In this document: positions 24,948-34,380 of the stretch, piece after piece
How positions within the stretch are numbered: the first letter of the stretch is position 1
Layout: each line of letters begins with the position of its first letter
Assembly (NCBI GenBank): GCA_902610255.1
Contig: CACLUX010000007.1
Span: 1-64,000 of the forward strand
Length of the DNA stretch: 64,000 bases
Source: an uncultured Alphaproteobacteria bacterium
Lineage (GTDB): Bacteria; Pseudomonadota; Alphaproteobacteria; HIMB59
Direction of reading: 5' to 3'
Program-made: the position numbers and the translations under genes
The notes under the pieces: generated by a model
Seen by the model: only the letters and a program-made list of their open reading frames with translations
Told to the model about the DNA's origin: nothing
The model's database searches: none

Positions 24948-26402
24948 ATGTATTTAGGTATTGATCTTGGTACTTCTTCGATGAAGTGTTTGCTACTCGG
25001 AGAAGAACAAGAAATTTTGTTGAGTGTTAATAGTGAAGATATACCACTTTCCACGCCTCAAAATGGCTGGTCAGAACAAGATCCATCATTTTGGATAAAA
25101 GCGTTAGATCAGTGTATCAAGCAAATTGTTTTAAAATTTGATTTATCGCAGATCAAAGCTGTATCTTTTTCCGGACATATGCATGGTGCAACTTGTGTTG
25201 ATAAAAATTATAAAGTCATAAGGCCATGTATACTTTGGAATGATACACGTAGTTTTAGGCAGTGCAGTCAAATTATGGCTGACGAAACTGTAATGGATAT
25301 AGCTGGAAATATAGCAATGCCTGGTTTTACATCTCCAAAAATCTTATGGATGAAAGAACACGAAAGTGAAAATTTTAAATCAATTGCAAAGGTTTTATTG
25401 CCGAAAGACTATTTAAGGTTTTATTTAACGGGAGAGTTTTTTAGTGATTTGTCAGACGCAGCAGGCACTTATTGGTTAGATGTTAAAAATAGAACTTGGT
25501 CTAATAAACTTTTAGACATTGGCTCAATGGATATCTCGCAAATGCCTAAAACCTGTGAGGGGACCGATCAAACAGGTATAATTAAAAAAGATATTGCAGA
25601 AAAATATGGCTTTAATAACTCTTGCAAAGTATTTGGTGGAGCAGGAGATAATGCTGCAGCCGCTGTTGGATTAGGGCTTTACCAAGAGGGAAATGCTTCA
25701 TTATCTTTGGGTACTTCTGGCGTAATTTTTGGTTCAACAAAAAATTTTTTAAAAAATTATGATGATGCGATACATTCCTTTTGTCACTGCTTACCAGAAA
25801 CATGGCATCTTATGTCAGTGATGCTCTCTTGTACCTCAAATGTTAATTGGTTTATAAATAATTTTAATTCATCAATTGATGAGATTAATAAAGTGTTAAG
25901 TTCTGTTTTAAATGATTTTTCTGATATAAATAGATACCCTTATTATCTTCCTTATCTCACAGGTGAGAGAACCCCAATTAATGACCCTCATATAAGGGCA
26001 AGTTTTCACGAAATGAGTATTGACACTAATCGAGATACATTAATCTATAGTTTAATAGAAGGTATTTCTTTTGGTTTATATGATAATTATTCTTCCTTAG
26101 TTAAGACAGGTATAAAGTTAGATAACATCTTTGTAATAGGAGGTGGTTCTAAAAATGATAGCTGGATACAAATACTTGCTTCATTGATGGAGAGAGATTT
26201 ATCTATAACAGAAGCTTCAGATACAATGGCTGCTTTTGGGGCTGCTAGAATAGCATTTCTTGGTTACAATAATTTAAAACCAAGTGAAGCCCTTAGTCTT
26301 CCAAAAGTCAAAAAAATTATAGGTAAGAATGAAATTCAAACGGATATTTTAAAAGACAGATTTTTAAGGTGGAAAAGCTTTTATTTAGGAAAAAATGTCT
26401 AG
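24948..26402 (+). CDS. xylB: Xylulokinase
   Basis: 484-aa FGGY-family kinase making D-xylulose 5-phosphate. Seen: MYLGIDLGTSSMKCLLL (ATP phosphate-1 motif), SEQDPSFW, SFSGHMHGATCVD (the SGQMHG-type xylulokinase signature, Q replaced by H), ILWNDTRS, catalytic Asp in FGGAGDNAAAAVGLG, LSLGTSGVIFG, and PYLTGERTPINDP. Length equals E. coli XylB. Downstream frcK starts within its last codons (8-bp overlap). It is the natural sink for xylulose from the lyxose-isomerase-like enzyme. Confidence 0.93.
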   Translation: MYLGIDLGTSSMKCLLLGEEQEILLSVNSEDIPLSTPQNGWSEQDPSFWIKALDQCIKQIVLKFDLSQIKAVSFSGHMHGATCVDKNYKVIRPCILWNDTRSFRQCSQIMADETVMDIAGNIAMPGFTSPKILWMKEHESENFKSIAKVLLPKDYLRFYLTGEFFSDLSDAAGTYWLDVKNRTWSNKLLDIGSMDISQMPKTCEGTDQTGIIKKDIAEKYGFNNSCKVFGGAGDNAAAAVGLGLYQEGNASLSLGTSGVIFGSTKNFLKNYDDAIHSFCHCLPETWHLMSVMLSCTSNVNWFINNFNSSIDEINKVLSSVLNDFSDINRYPYYLPYLTGERTPINDPHIRASFHEMSIDTNRDTLIYSLIEGISFGLYDNYSSLVKTGIKLDNIFVIGGGSKNDSWIQILASLMERDLSITEASDTMAAFGAARIAFLGYNNLKPSEALSLPKVKKIIGKNEIQTDILKDRFLRWKSFYLGKNV

Positions 26403-27033
26403 TAAACAAAGAATAGAATTCCATGAATTAGTAAATAAAATACTAGAAAATGTTATTAAAATTAATCAAAGTCGATATTTTATTGCAATTTCAGGAGCGC
26501 CAGCATCTGGAAAAAGCACAATATCTGAAAAATTAAAGTCTGAACTAATATCAAATAACCAAAAATCAAGTGTTCTTCAAATGGATGGTTTCCATCTAGA
26601 TAATAATATTCTTGAGAAAAAAAAATTGATTGAGAGAAAAGGGGCACCAGAAACATTTGATGTACTAGGTTTATTAAATTGTTTATTAAGATTAAAAAAC
26701 GAGGGTGAAGTAATTGTTCCTATCTTTGATAGATCATTAGAACTATCAAGATCATCTGCATTAGTCATATCTGAGAATACAAAAATTATAATAGTAGAGG
26801 GTAATTATTTATTGCTTGATCAAGAACCATGGAGAAAAATTCATAATTTTTTTGACACAACTATAATGATTGATTGTAATAAAGATATTTTAGAAAAAAG
26901 ATTAATTGAAAGATGGGAGAGTTATGGGCTATCTAATGATCAAATTAAAAATAAAGTTTATAAAAATGATCTTCCAAATGGATTAAATGTTATTAGTAAA
27001 AGTATTTCTGCTAAATTTAATTTAATTAATTAA
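26395..27033 (+). CDS. frcK: FrcK-like P-loop kinase of the fructose transport locus
   Basis: 212-aa kinase of the uridine kinase/pantothenate kinase-like family. Walker A GAPASGKSTI at residues 34-43; DGFHLDN acid/substrate motif; RKGAPETFDV; VPIFDRSLELS; IIVEGNYLLLDQEPW. Proteins of this kind are encoded with frcBCA in rhizobia and named FrcK, with unproven function. Here the frcBCA operon is convergent, not co-oriented, and the ends overlap by 4 bp. Phosphorylation of the imported sugar is the usual proposal. Confidence 0.8.
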   Translation: MSSKQRIEFHELVNKILENVIKINQSRYFIAISGAPASGKSTISEKLKSELISNNQKSSVLQMDGFHLDNNILEKKKLIERKGAPETFDVLGLLNCLLRLKNEGEVIVPIFDRSLELSRSSALVISENTKIIIVEGNYLLLDQEPWRKIHNFFDTTIMIDCNKDILEKRLIERWESYGLSNDQIKNKVYKNDLPNGLNVISKSISAKFNLIN

Positions 27034-27794
27034 TCTTGAGGTGGTTGCTTAGCACCTGTCATATATGCGACGGCATCAGACATTTCATGTTTCTTTGGGT
27101 CAATTACACATAATCTGGTTCCAAGTCTATGAATATGTATTCTATCAGCTACTTCAAAAACATGAGGCATGTTATGAGAAATTAATATGATGGGAATTCC
27201 TCTAGACCTCACCTCACCGATTAATTCTAAAACTCTTCTACTTTCTTTGACACCTAGAGCTGCAGTAGGCTCATCCATAATAACGACTTTAGTTCCAAAT
27301 GATGTTGCTCTTGCAACTGCAACACCTTGCCGTTGACCTCCAGATAATGTTTCAACTAATTGATTTATATTTTGTATGGTTAATAGACCAAGATCAGACA
27401 GTCGTTTTCTAGCTTCATCTGCCATTGCTTTTTTATCTAAAAATTTTAAAAAACTACCCATAAAGCCTTTTTGTCTAATTTCTCTGCCTAAAAACATATT
27501 ATCAGTGATTGATAAAGCAGGTGAAAGTGCAAGGTTCTGATAAACAGTTTCGATACCTAATTTTCTTGCTTCTATAGGTGATGTAAAAGTAACTTTATTT
27601 CCATCAAGCAATATTTCACCACTATCAGGTATAACAGCACCACATAACACCTTAATTAGAGTAGATTTTCCAGCACCATTGTCTCCAATTACTCCCAAAA
27701 CCTCACCTGGATAAAGCTCTAAATCAGCACTATCGAGTGCAACAACTTTACCGTATTTTTTTGACAACTTATTTGCTACTAGAACTGGCTGCAT
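27030..27794 (-). CDS. frcA: Sugar ABC transporter ATP-binding protein (FrcA-like)
   Basis: 254-aa single-domain ABC ATPase of the CUT2 family. Walker [16 protein letters not shown]-loop VYQNLALSP, signature LSGGQRQGVAVARA, Walker B VVIMDEPTAALGVKES, switch His in ILISHNMPHV. I start it at the ATG at 27794 (MQPVLVANKLSKKYG), which overlaps the frcC stop by one base (TAATG); the longer open frame upstream only shadows frcC. A single NBD implies a homodimer working with FrcC. Imports fructose or mannose/ribose by similarity to the rhizobial Frc system. Confidence 0.88.
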   Translation of the reverse strand: MQPVLVANKLSKKYGKVVALDSADLELYPGEVLGVIGDNGAGKSTLIKVLCGAVIPDSGEILLDGNKVTFTSPIEARKLGIETVYQNLALSPALSITDNMFLGREIRQKGFMGSFLKFLDKKAMADEARKRLSDLGLLTIQNINQLVETLSGGQRQGVAVARATSFGTKVVIMDEPTAALGVKESRRVLELIGEVRSRGIPIILISHNMPHVFEVADRIHIHRLGTRLCVIDPKKHEMSDAVAYMTGAKQPPQD

Positions 27795-28888
27795 TATGCT
27801 GAGACCTTTCTTATCCATTGATCTATTCCAACAGCCACTATAATAAGACAACCTAAAGCAAATCTTTGCCACAATACATCAAGACCTGCTATGGACAGAC
27901 CTGAGCTAAATACACCCACAATCAAAGCTCCAAATAAAGAGCCAATTATAGTGCCCCTTCCACCAAAAAGAGAAGTTCCACCTATCACAACAGCTGTGAT
28001 GGAGTCTAAGTTACCCTCATAAAAAGATGTTGGAGACACTGAACCAACTCTACCTATGGAAACCCATGCTCCAATAGCAACAACAAGTCCAGCAACAGCA
28101 TAAATTGAAACTAACATCCTATCAGTTCTAATACCTGATAACTCAGCAGCCTCCTTATCATCGCCAATTGCGTAAACATGCCTCCCCCAAGCAGTTTTAT
28201 TGAGTAAAAACCAGAGAAAAACGAAAATACCAATCATTAGGAACGCACCGTAAGTGAATACAAAACCCCCAAGATTTATTCTCTCTCCCCAAAAGTGCAG
28301 AAGAGGAGCATTTACTTCAATATCGGAGCTTCTAATAGATTGAGATCCAGTAAAGAATATTACTAGCGCAAAAAATATATTCCAAGTTCCTAAAGTAACT
28401 ATAAACGGAGGCAATCTTAAGCGGGTTACCAGTAACCCATTGAAAGCACCTGTTGCAATACCAGAGATAAACCCTACTGCTATTGCTGGGAGGGTTGGAA
28501 CTCCCATTTCAACAGAAAGCTTACCCATAAATACTGATGCTAAAACCATCATTGCAGCAACACTTAAATCAATTCCAGCAGTTAATATTATTAAAGTTTG
28601 AGCAGCTGCAAGAATACCGACAATTGTAACTTGTTGTACAATCAGAGATAAATTAAAAGCAGAGAAAAATTTTCCTCCAGCGATGAAGCCAAATGCAATA
28701 ACGCTTAATATTAAAATAATAACAGGAACTATTGTTGGATTACCGTGAAGAAAATGTTGAATTTTTTTTAGTGTAGTTTGTTCACCTAAATCAAAAGAGT
28801 GATGATCTTGATCTTTTTCACCTATATCAGTTGTGAATTTAGGTTGATCTTTTAGATCTTTAGAAATGTCATCAGAAACTTTATTCAT
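27794..28888 (-). CDS. frcC: Sugar ABC transporter permease (FrcC-like)
   Basis: 364-aa integral membrane protein of the BPD_transp_2 family. A charged cytoplasmic N-terminus of about 50 residues precedes the first membrane helix (TIVPVIILILSVIAFGFIAGG). Typical CUT2 segments follow: TAGIDLSVAAMMVLASV, FIVTLGTWNIFFAL, GDDKEAAELSGI and AVVIGGTSLFGGRGTIIGSLFGA. Homodimer expected. Ends in a TAATG junction with frcA. A strong RNA hairpin separates it from frcB upstream. Confidence 0.9.
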   Translation of the reverse strand: MNKVSDDISKDLKDQPKFTTDIGEKDQDHHSFDLGEQTTLKKIQHFLHGNPTIVPVIILILSVIAFGFIAGGKFFSAFNLSLIVQQVTIVGILAAAQTLIILTAGIDLSVAAMMVLASVFMGKLSVEMGVPTLPAIAVGFISGIATGAFNGLLVTRLRLPPFIVTLGTWNIFFALVIFFTGSQSIRSSDIEVNAPLLHFWGERINLGGFVFTYGAFLMIGIFVFLWFLLNKTAWGRHVYAIGDDKEAAELSGIRTDRMLVSIYAVAGLVVAIGAWVSIGRVGSVSPTSFYEGNLDSITAVVIGGTSLFGGRGTIIGSLFGALIVGVFSSGLSIAGLDVLWQRFALGCLIIVAVGIDQWIRKVSA

Positions 28889-28905
28889 TTAAAAAATATC
28901 ATAAC

Positions 28906-28931
28906 TTCAGGGCAGAATAATCTGCCCTGAA
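28906..28931 (-). terminator. Strong hairpin between frcB and frcC
   Basis: TTCAGGGCAGA and TCTGCCCTGAA make a perfect 11-bp stem with an ATAA loop, 17 bp after the frcB stop and 18 bp before the frcC start. On the minus strand it is followed by GTTATGATATTTTTT, so it is a partial terminator and/or a 3' stabiliser of frcB mRNA. Confidence 0.7.
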
Positions 28932-28947
28932 TAATAAAATTATTGGA

Positions 28948-29982
28948 TTAACCCCAACATCTATCCATACCTTCTTTGACACTAATTGATGGAACTCCGC
29001 TAGCAGCATCATCTGTAACTAAGTTCACACCAGTGTTAAAGAAGTCAAGACCTGGAGTATTTTCAGGCTTTGAACCATCTTCAGCCCAAGCTTTAATCGC
29101 CTCAACACCAAGTGAAGCCATTAACAATGGGTATTGCTGAGATGTAGCACCTATAATTCCTCTTTCAACGTCAGCCACACCTGGGCAACCTCCGTCAACT
29201 GAAGCAATAAGAACGCTACCATCATCTTTTCCAACTGCTTTTAATGCCTCATAAGCACCAACAGCTGCTGGCTCATTAATAGTGTACACAACGTTTATGT
29301 CTGGGTCTTTTTGTAGACATTTTTCCATTGCAGTTCTTCCACCTTCTTCGTTACCGTTTGTAACTTCATTACAGATAATTCTTGGATCATCCTCATCTCC
29401 CCATCTGGAAACGTCTTTTACATCGATTCCAAATCCAGATAAGAAACCTTGATCTCTAAGAACACCAACAGAAGGTTGACTCTCGTTAAGGTCTAACATT
29501 GCAATTTTGGCATTAGCAGCATCTGCTCCTAACTTTGCAGCAACCCAAGCCCCACCTAACTCACCTGCCTTGAAGTTATCAGTTGCAAAAGTAGAGTCTG
29601 CAGCTGTAATTGGCTCTAGTGGTGTGTCAAGAGCAATGACTAGTAAACCATTGTCTTGAGCATTTTTTAATGGAGTAACAATAGCTTTTGTGTCAGATGC
29701 AGCAATTAAAATACCTTTTGCACCTGAAGCAATACAAGTCTCAATAGCTCTTACTTGAGTCTCATGGTCACCATCAACTTTACCCGCAAAGAATGATAAT
29801 TTGACACCTAATTCATTAGCTCTCGCTTCTGCTCCTTCTTTCATTTTAACGAAGAAAGGATTGATGTCTGTTTTTGTAATTAAGCAAGCTTCAACAGCGT
29901 GGCTTCCTGCTTTTGCTGGCATAGTAGCAAAAGTAAAAGCAACAGCCATAAGTGAAGCTAGAACTAGAGATAATTTTCTCAT
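28948..29982 (-). CDS. frcB: Sugar ABC transporter substrate-binding protein (FrcB-like)
   Basis: 344-aa periplasmic protein with a clear signal peptide ([19 protein letters not shown]..., cleavage after AKA near residue 25). Mature part is a type I periplasmic binding fold (Peripla_BP_4): [49 protein letters not shown], and DQGFLSGFG. Several Cys residues (for example GGCPG and the terminal DRCWG) could form disulfides. Strong GGAGG site before the ATG. By similarity the ligand is fructose or a related hexose/pentose. Confidence 0.88.
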   Translation of the reverse strand: MRKLSLVLASLMAVAFTFATMPAKAGSHAVEACLITKTDINPFFVKMKEGAEARANELGVKLSFFAGKVDGDHETQVRAIETCIASGAKGILIAASDTKAIVTPLKNAQDNGLLVIALDTPLEPITAADSTFATDNFKAGELGGAWVAAKLGADAANAKIAMLDLNESQPSVGVLRDQGFLSGFGIDVKDVSRWGDEDDPRIICNEVTNGNEEGGRTAMEKCLQKDPDINVVYTINEPAAVGAYEALKAVGKDDGSVLIASVDGGCPGVADVERGIIGATSQQYPLLMASLGVEAIKAWAEDGSKPENTPGLDFFNTGVNLVTDDAASGVPSISVKEGMDRCWG

Positions 29983-30058
29983 AGTTATTTCCTCCTATAT
30001 ATAGTCTTATATACAATATCTCATTGGCACTATAACTTGCTAGTTAAATTTTAAATTT

Positions 30059-31534
30059 TTACTCTTGATTTTTTACGAAATGTTTATCCACAATCTCTTT
30101 CCAATTTGCATATGACTTTTTGATAACGTTATTAGTATTTGGTTTTATAACTGCCTTTTTTACTTTGAAATCCCTTAAATCCTCTAGATTTTTTACATTA
30201 TGAAAATGCTGTATTCCAAAAAGAAGAGCTCCGTACGAGGACATTTCCTCAAGTTCAGGGATACTTAAATCAATTTCTAACAAGTCACTAATGATTTGGA
30301 GGAAAAATTTATTTTTAACCATCCCTCCATCGATGGATAGATTATTTAATTCCATGTTTTGAGTTTTTTTCATAAATTCGAGATAAACAACCATTTGATA
30401 TGCTACAGACTCAAGACCTGCTCTGATTAAGTGATTAGTATTAGTTGAAGTACTAATTCCAAAGAAGGCGGCTCTGGCCTCAGAGTTCCAATATGGTGGA
30501 CCTAAACCTGAAAACGCAGGAATTAAATATACTCCATTGTTATCTTTTTCTTTTTTAGAAAATATCTCACTTTCTTCAACTGTCTTAATTAATCCTAAAT
30601 TATTTTTTAACCATGAAATTGTTCCCCCCGCATAGGAATTTAAACATTCAAGTGCATAGATATTTTTATTTTCATGAGTGAATGCAAGAGAAGTAAGCGA
30701 TTTTTCATCAATAAACATTTTATTACCAATATTTGTTTGAATATTAAAACCTGTACCTGTAGTTATTTTAGTATCTCCTTTGTTGAAACAAAAATTTGCA
30801 AATAATGATGCTTGTGCATCACCAGCTACTCCAATGATAGGTATTATTTTATTAAAAATTTTATTAAAATTACTCTCTCCAAAGATATTTGAACTATTAA
30901 TAACTTTTGGAAGTTTAATTTTTTTTATATCAAAAATATTTAATAATTCTTGATCCCATTCATTAGTTAAACAATTAAATAAAAGAGTTCTTGATGCATT
31001 TGTTGTGTCCGAAACATATGATTTCATATTAGTAAGCCTATAAATTAAATACGTTTCAATTGTTCCAAATAGTATTTCTCCATTATCAATTTTTCTTCTT
31101 ATTTCTTCTTTTTCATTATAAATCCATTTTAATTTACTACCTGAAAAAAAAGTATTTGGTTTTAACCCTGTTTTGTTAATAATCTTTGTTCTCTTTGAGT
31201 CATCGTTTAAAATTTTTTCACATATACTTTGACCTCTGGTACACTGCCATACAATAGCGTTATGTAAGGGTTTCCCATCTTTTTCGTTGAATAATGTAAA
31301 AGTTTCTCGTTGGTTTGTGATGCTGATAAATTTTGGATTTGGTAATATCTCTGAAGCTTTTTGTACTAATTCTAATAAATTCTGATAAATCTCTTCTAGG
31401 TCGTGTTCAATGTAACCTTCCTGAGTAACTATTTGGGAGTGATCTTTTTGAAATTTTTTTAATATTTCTAATTTTTCATCGAATACTAAAACTGTTGTAG
31501 ATGAAGTGCTTGAGTCAACAGTGATATAACTCAT
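30059..31534 (-). CDS. FGGY kinase, glycerol-kinase-like, in a split-transketolase operon
   Basis: 491-aa FGGY kinase. It follows glycerol kinase closely: SITNQRETFTLF, NAIVWQCTRG, GVAGDAQASLFA (catalytic Asp), TGTGFNIQTNIG, SYAGGTISWLKNNLGL and PAFSGLGPPYWNSEARAAF. The start YITVDSSTSSTTVLVFD replaces the usual DQGTTS with DSSTSS. Its 5' end overlaps the transketolase C-subunit gene by 4 bp. Glycerol-kinase-like FGGY enzymes also phosphorylate erythritol or D-apulose, and D-apulose kinase is known to be encoded with a two-subunit transketolase. I therefore prefer a ketose kinase over plain GlpK, without proof. Confidence 0.75.
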   Translation of the reverse strand: MSYITVDSSTSSTTVLVFDEKLEILKKFQKDHSQIVTQEGYIEHDLEEIYQNLLELVQKASEILPNPKFISITNQRETFTLFNEKDGKPLHNAIVWQCTRGQSICEKILNDDSKRTKIINKTGLKPNTFFSGSKLKWIYNEKEEIRRKIDNGEILFGTIETYLIYRLTNMKSYVSDTTNASRTLLFNCLTNEWDQELLNIFDIKKIKLPKVINSSNIFGESNFNKIFNKIIPIIGVAGDAQASLFANFCFNKGDTKITTGTGFNIQTNIGNKMFIDEKSLTSLAFTHENKNIYALECLNSYAGGTISWLKNNLGLIKTVEESEIFSKKEKDNNGVYLIPAFSGLGPPYWNSEARAAFFGISTSTNTNHLIRAGLESVAYQMVVYLEFMKKTQNMELNNLSIDGGMVKNKFFLQIISDLLEIDLSIPELEEMSSYGALLFGIQHFHNVKNLEDLRDFKVKKAVIKPNTNNVIKKSYANWKEIVDKHFVKNQE

Positions 31535-32478
31535 TGGTTAAGTAAAGATTTAGATATGTCAGAAATTTTTTCTGGACTCATGTCATAATGATCTAATACA
31601 TCAGCTTGAGAGCCATTGATCATATATTCATCAGGTATACCTAAAATTTTAAATTTTGTATTATATCCTGCTTGTGAAATAAGGCTTGCACAACACTCGC
31701 CAAGTCCGCCATATATGCTATGTTCCTCGACTGAAATTAAACAGTTAGTTTTTTTAATTGATTTCATTAATGCATCCTCATCAAAAGGCTTTATGGTGTG
31801 CATACTAATGACTTCTGCATTTACACCATCTTCTTTAAGTATCCTACTTGCTAAAAAAGCTCTTTGAACAGTTTCACCTGTTCCAATAATCGTTATATCA
31901 TTTCCTTCACATATAATAGAAGCTTTACCTATCTCAAAATTAGAGCCTTTTTTATGAAGATTGATCATTGGTTTTTTTCCATACCTTATATATAAAGGTT
32001 TGTTAAAAGATACAGCTCTTTTGATAACTTCAGATGCTTCAAAATTATCAGCCGGCGAGACAATGGTCAGGTTATTTATCGTTCGCAATACCGCATAATC
32101 GTGTAAAGAATGATGAGTAGAGCCAAGTTGGCCGTAGCTTATTCCAGCACTTATTCCTACTAAAGTTACGGGTTGATCTGAGTAAGCCACATCATTTTTA
32201 ATTTGTTCTAAAGATCTTGCTGTTAGAAAACTAGCAGGAGAAACGCCAAAGACAATTTTACCTCCAGCTGCAAGCCCAGAACATACACCAACTAAATTTT
32301 GTTCAGCAATACCAACCTCTATAATTTGATCTGGTAATTCTTTTCCAAAAGGTACAATCTTTCCTGATCCTCTCGAGTCACTTGTTACAACAATAAGATT
32401 ACTATTTTTTTTACCTTCCTCTAAAAGAGTTTCTCCAAATATTTCTAAATTTGCTTTACCTGTAGTAATTTCACTCAT
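31531..32478 (-). CDS. Transketolase, C-terminal subunit (split)
   Basis: 315 aa covering the pyrimidine-binding (PP) and C-terminal domains of transketolase. Catalytic Glu in IEVGIAEQNLVGVCSGLAAGG contacts the thiamine ring; SAGISYGQLGSTHHSLHDYA and SVEEHSIYGGLGE are typical. It works only as a heteromer with the N-terminal subunit encoded 5' of it (8-bp overlap). Transfers two-carbon units between ketose and aldose phosphates. Split forms are often specialised for a catabolic ketose phosphate, unlike full-length housekeeping Tkt. Confidence 0.9.
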   Translation of the reverse strand: MSEITTGKANLEIFGETLLEEGKKNSNLIVVTSDSRGSGKIVPFGKELPDQIIEVGIAEQNLVGVCSGLAAGGKIVFGVSPASFLTARSLEQIKNDVAYSDQPVTLVGISAGISYGQLGSTHHSLHDYAVLRTINNLTIVSPADNFEASEVIKRAVSFNKPLYIRYGKKPMINLHKKGSNFEIGKASIICEGNDITIIGTGETVQRAFLASRILKEDGVNAEVISMHTIKPFDEDALMKSIKKTNCLISVEEHSIYGGLGECCASLISQAGYNTKFKILGIPDEYMINGSQADVLDHYDMSPEKISDISKSLLNQ

Positions 32479-33304
32479 AAGATTTTAATTGACTTTCTAG
32501 TTCTAAATTAGCTTTTTCAAATTCTTCTTTTGATGGAACTTTGTGATGCCAACTTATTTGATTTTCAATAAAGCTTACACCTGAACCTTTGACAGTATTT
32601 GCAATGATAACATTTGGTATGTTTGTTTTAAATGGTACTTCTTCTAAAGCACTTATTAATTCCTCGATATTATTTCCATCAATTTCCTTAACGATAAAAC
32701 CAAATGATAGAAATTTTTCATTCAAAGGTTCTATTGGATTAACATCCTCAGTTTTTCCAGTTATTTGAAGTTTATTTCTATCTACAATTACTACAAGATT
32801 ATCAAGTTTGTACTTATGTGCAGTACTGCACGCTTCCCAAACAGAGCCTTCAGATAATTCTCCATCACCTAGAAGTGTATAAATCTTAAAATTTTCTTTA
32901 TTAAGTTTTTGAGCTATAGCTAAACCAACAGCAACTGAAAGACCATGGCCAAGAGCTCCGGTATTGTGTTCAATGCCAGGTACTTTTTTTGTAGGATGCC
33001 CAATAAAATGAGAATTAAAATTATTTAAAGTATTTAGTTCTTCTTTTGTAAAAAATCCTTGGTCACACAAAACTGTATATAGAGCCTCAACTGAGTGCCC
33101 TTTACTTTGTATGTATCTATTTCTATTTTTTTTGGCAAAATTTTTTGGGGTAATTTCTAAAAAATTATTATAGAGCACATTTAATATATCAACACATGAC
33201 AAGCTACCTCCAGTATGCCCAGCACCAGAATTATAAATAATTTCTAAAACTGTTTTTCTGTACTCAAGAGATTTTTTTTTTAAATAATCACTATTCTTAG
33301 CCAT
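32471..33304 (-). CDS. Transketolase, N-terminal subunit (split)
   Basis: 277 aa holding the TPP diphosphate-binding domain. TPP/Mg motif GDGELSEGSVWEACSTAHKY ending near VIVDRNK; AGHTGGSLSCVDIL, SKGHSVEALY and the GHPTKKVPGIEHNTGALGHG segment bind the cofactor and substrate phosphate. First gene of the tktN-tktC-kinase operon, divergent from transporter 2, so sugar import and ketose-phosphate processing probably share an inducer. An AAAGG sits about 9 nt before the ATG. Confidence 0.9.
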   Translation of the reverse strand: MAKNSDYLKKKSLEYRKTVLEIIYNSGAGHTGGSLSCVDILNVLYNNFLEITPKNFAKKNRNRYIQSKGHSVEALYTVLCDQGFFTKEELNTLNNFNSHFIGHPTKKVPGIEHNTGALGHGLSVAVGLAIAQKLNKENFKIYTLLGDGELSEGSVWEACSTAHKYKLDNLVVIVDRNKLQITGKTEDVNPIEPLNEKFLSFGFIVKEIDGNNIEELISALEEVPFKTNIPNVIIANTVKGSGVSFIENQISWHHKVPSKEEFEKANLELESQLKSYE

Positions 33305-33377
33305 TTTTTTTTACCTTTGTAATATTATAATGCATTCATTGCATATTAAAGCAATATCCATTACTCTTAAATGTATA

Positions 33378-33386
33378 AGGAGGAGG
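33378..33386 (+). promoter_or_regulatory. Strong ribosome-binding site that fixes the transporter 2 SBP start
   Basis: AGGAGGAGG ends 6 nt before ATG 33393. It shows that the start is at MRKTFLKIF, where a signal peptide begins, and not 63 bp upstream where the open frame first shows an ATG. Confidence 0.8.
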
Positions 33387-33392
33387 AATAAG

Positions 33393-34343
33393 ATGAGAAA
33401 AACATTTCTTAAAATATTTACTCTATTTGCATTTGGTCTTTCTACGCTTATAAGTGGAAATGCCATTGCTCACGATAGTAAGGGATATACTATCGGTTTC
33501 GCAGCTGCAAACTTGCAAGCTGACTTTTTCAATTTTATCAAAGAGTCAGTTGAAGCAGAAACCAGTAGACTTGGACACAAGGCAATTGTTGTAGACTCTG
33601 GTGGAGATGACGCAAAACAAGTTAGTCAGATTGAAGATTTACTTGTAAAGCAAATCGATGCTTTAATACTAATCATATCCGGTAATACTGACGGTAACGC
33701 TCAAATTAGAAAAGCTAAGGAGGCTGGAATACCAGTTATAACAGTTGATAGAAATACAACTAACCCTCCAGGTGACTCTTTTATAGCTTCTGACAGTGAA
33801 GTTGCTGCATATGAAATGGGTATGTGGGTTGCAGAACAAACTGGTGGTAAGGGCATTGTTGGAGTTATTCAAGGACAGCTTGGATCTACTCCTGAAATTG
33901 CCAGAGACACTGGATTTGAAAATGCTATTGCTCAATTTCCAGACCTAAACACTGTTGAAAAACAAGCAAGTAAAATGTGGAGTAGAGACGAAGGTGTTTC
34001 TATTGCTCAAGACTTGTTAACTAGAAATCCTGAGATCACTGTCCTTTTTGGAAGATGTGATGCTCTTGCACAAGGTGCTGCTCAGGCAGCTAAGGCAATG
34101 GGTAGAGATGATATTCTAGTTGTTGGTTTTGATGGTGACAGAGCTGCTCTTCAAGATTTAAAAAATAATAATACTTTATTAGCAGCTACAATGACTCAAC
34201 AAACATTAACGATAGGAAGAAATGCTGTAAGATTTGCTATTGATGCTATCGAAGGCAGATATATTCCAAGTGAAATGTTGTACGGATCTACATTAACAAC
34301 ACCTGAAAACGTAGATCAGTTCATTGGCGATGGTCATCCATAA
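33393..34343 (+). CDS. Sugar ABC transporter substrate-binding protein, transporter 2
   Basis: 316-aa periplasmic type I binding protein. Signal peptide MRKTFLKIFTLFAFGLST..., cleaved near NAIA-HDSKG. The mature chain has GFAAANLQADFFNFIKESVE, QIDALILIISGN, AGIPVITVDRNTT and VVGFDGDRAALQDL, as in RbsB-like pentose/hexose binders. Divergent from the split transketolase operon and first gene of SBP-ATPase-SDR-permease-SDR. Ligand is probably the ketose or aldose processed by that operon (inference). Confidence 0.88.
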   Translation: MRKTFLKIFTLFAFGLSTLISGNAIAHDSKGYTIGFAAANLQADFFNFIKESVEAETSRLGHKAIVVDSGGDDAKQVSQIEDLLVKQIDALILIISGNTDGNAQIRKAKEAGIPVITVDRNTTNPPGDSFIASDSEVAAYEMGMWVAEQTGGKGIVGVIQGQLGSTPEIARDTGFENAIAQFPDLNTVEKQASKMWSRDEGVSIAQDLLTRNPEITVLFGRCDALAQGAAQAAKAMGRDDILVVGFDGDRAALQDLKNNNTLLAATMTQQTLTIGRNAVRFAIDAIEGRYIPSEMLYGSTLTTPENVDQFIGDGHP

Positions 34344-34380
34344 TTAAATTTATAAAATAATTTTTATATAAGTTATTTTA

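Noticed and set aside
27795-27872. Longer N-terminus for the frcA gene (26 extra residues)
   Set aside because: The extra residues lie inside frcC in another frame and do not match ABC ATPase N-termini; ATG 27794 overlaps the frcC stop as TAATG, the junction used repeatedly here.
33330-33392. Upstream ATG for transporter 2 binding protein
   Set aside because: It would place 21 charged residues before the signal peptide and include the AGGAGGAGG site in the coding region.
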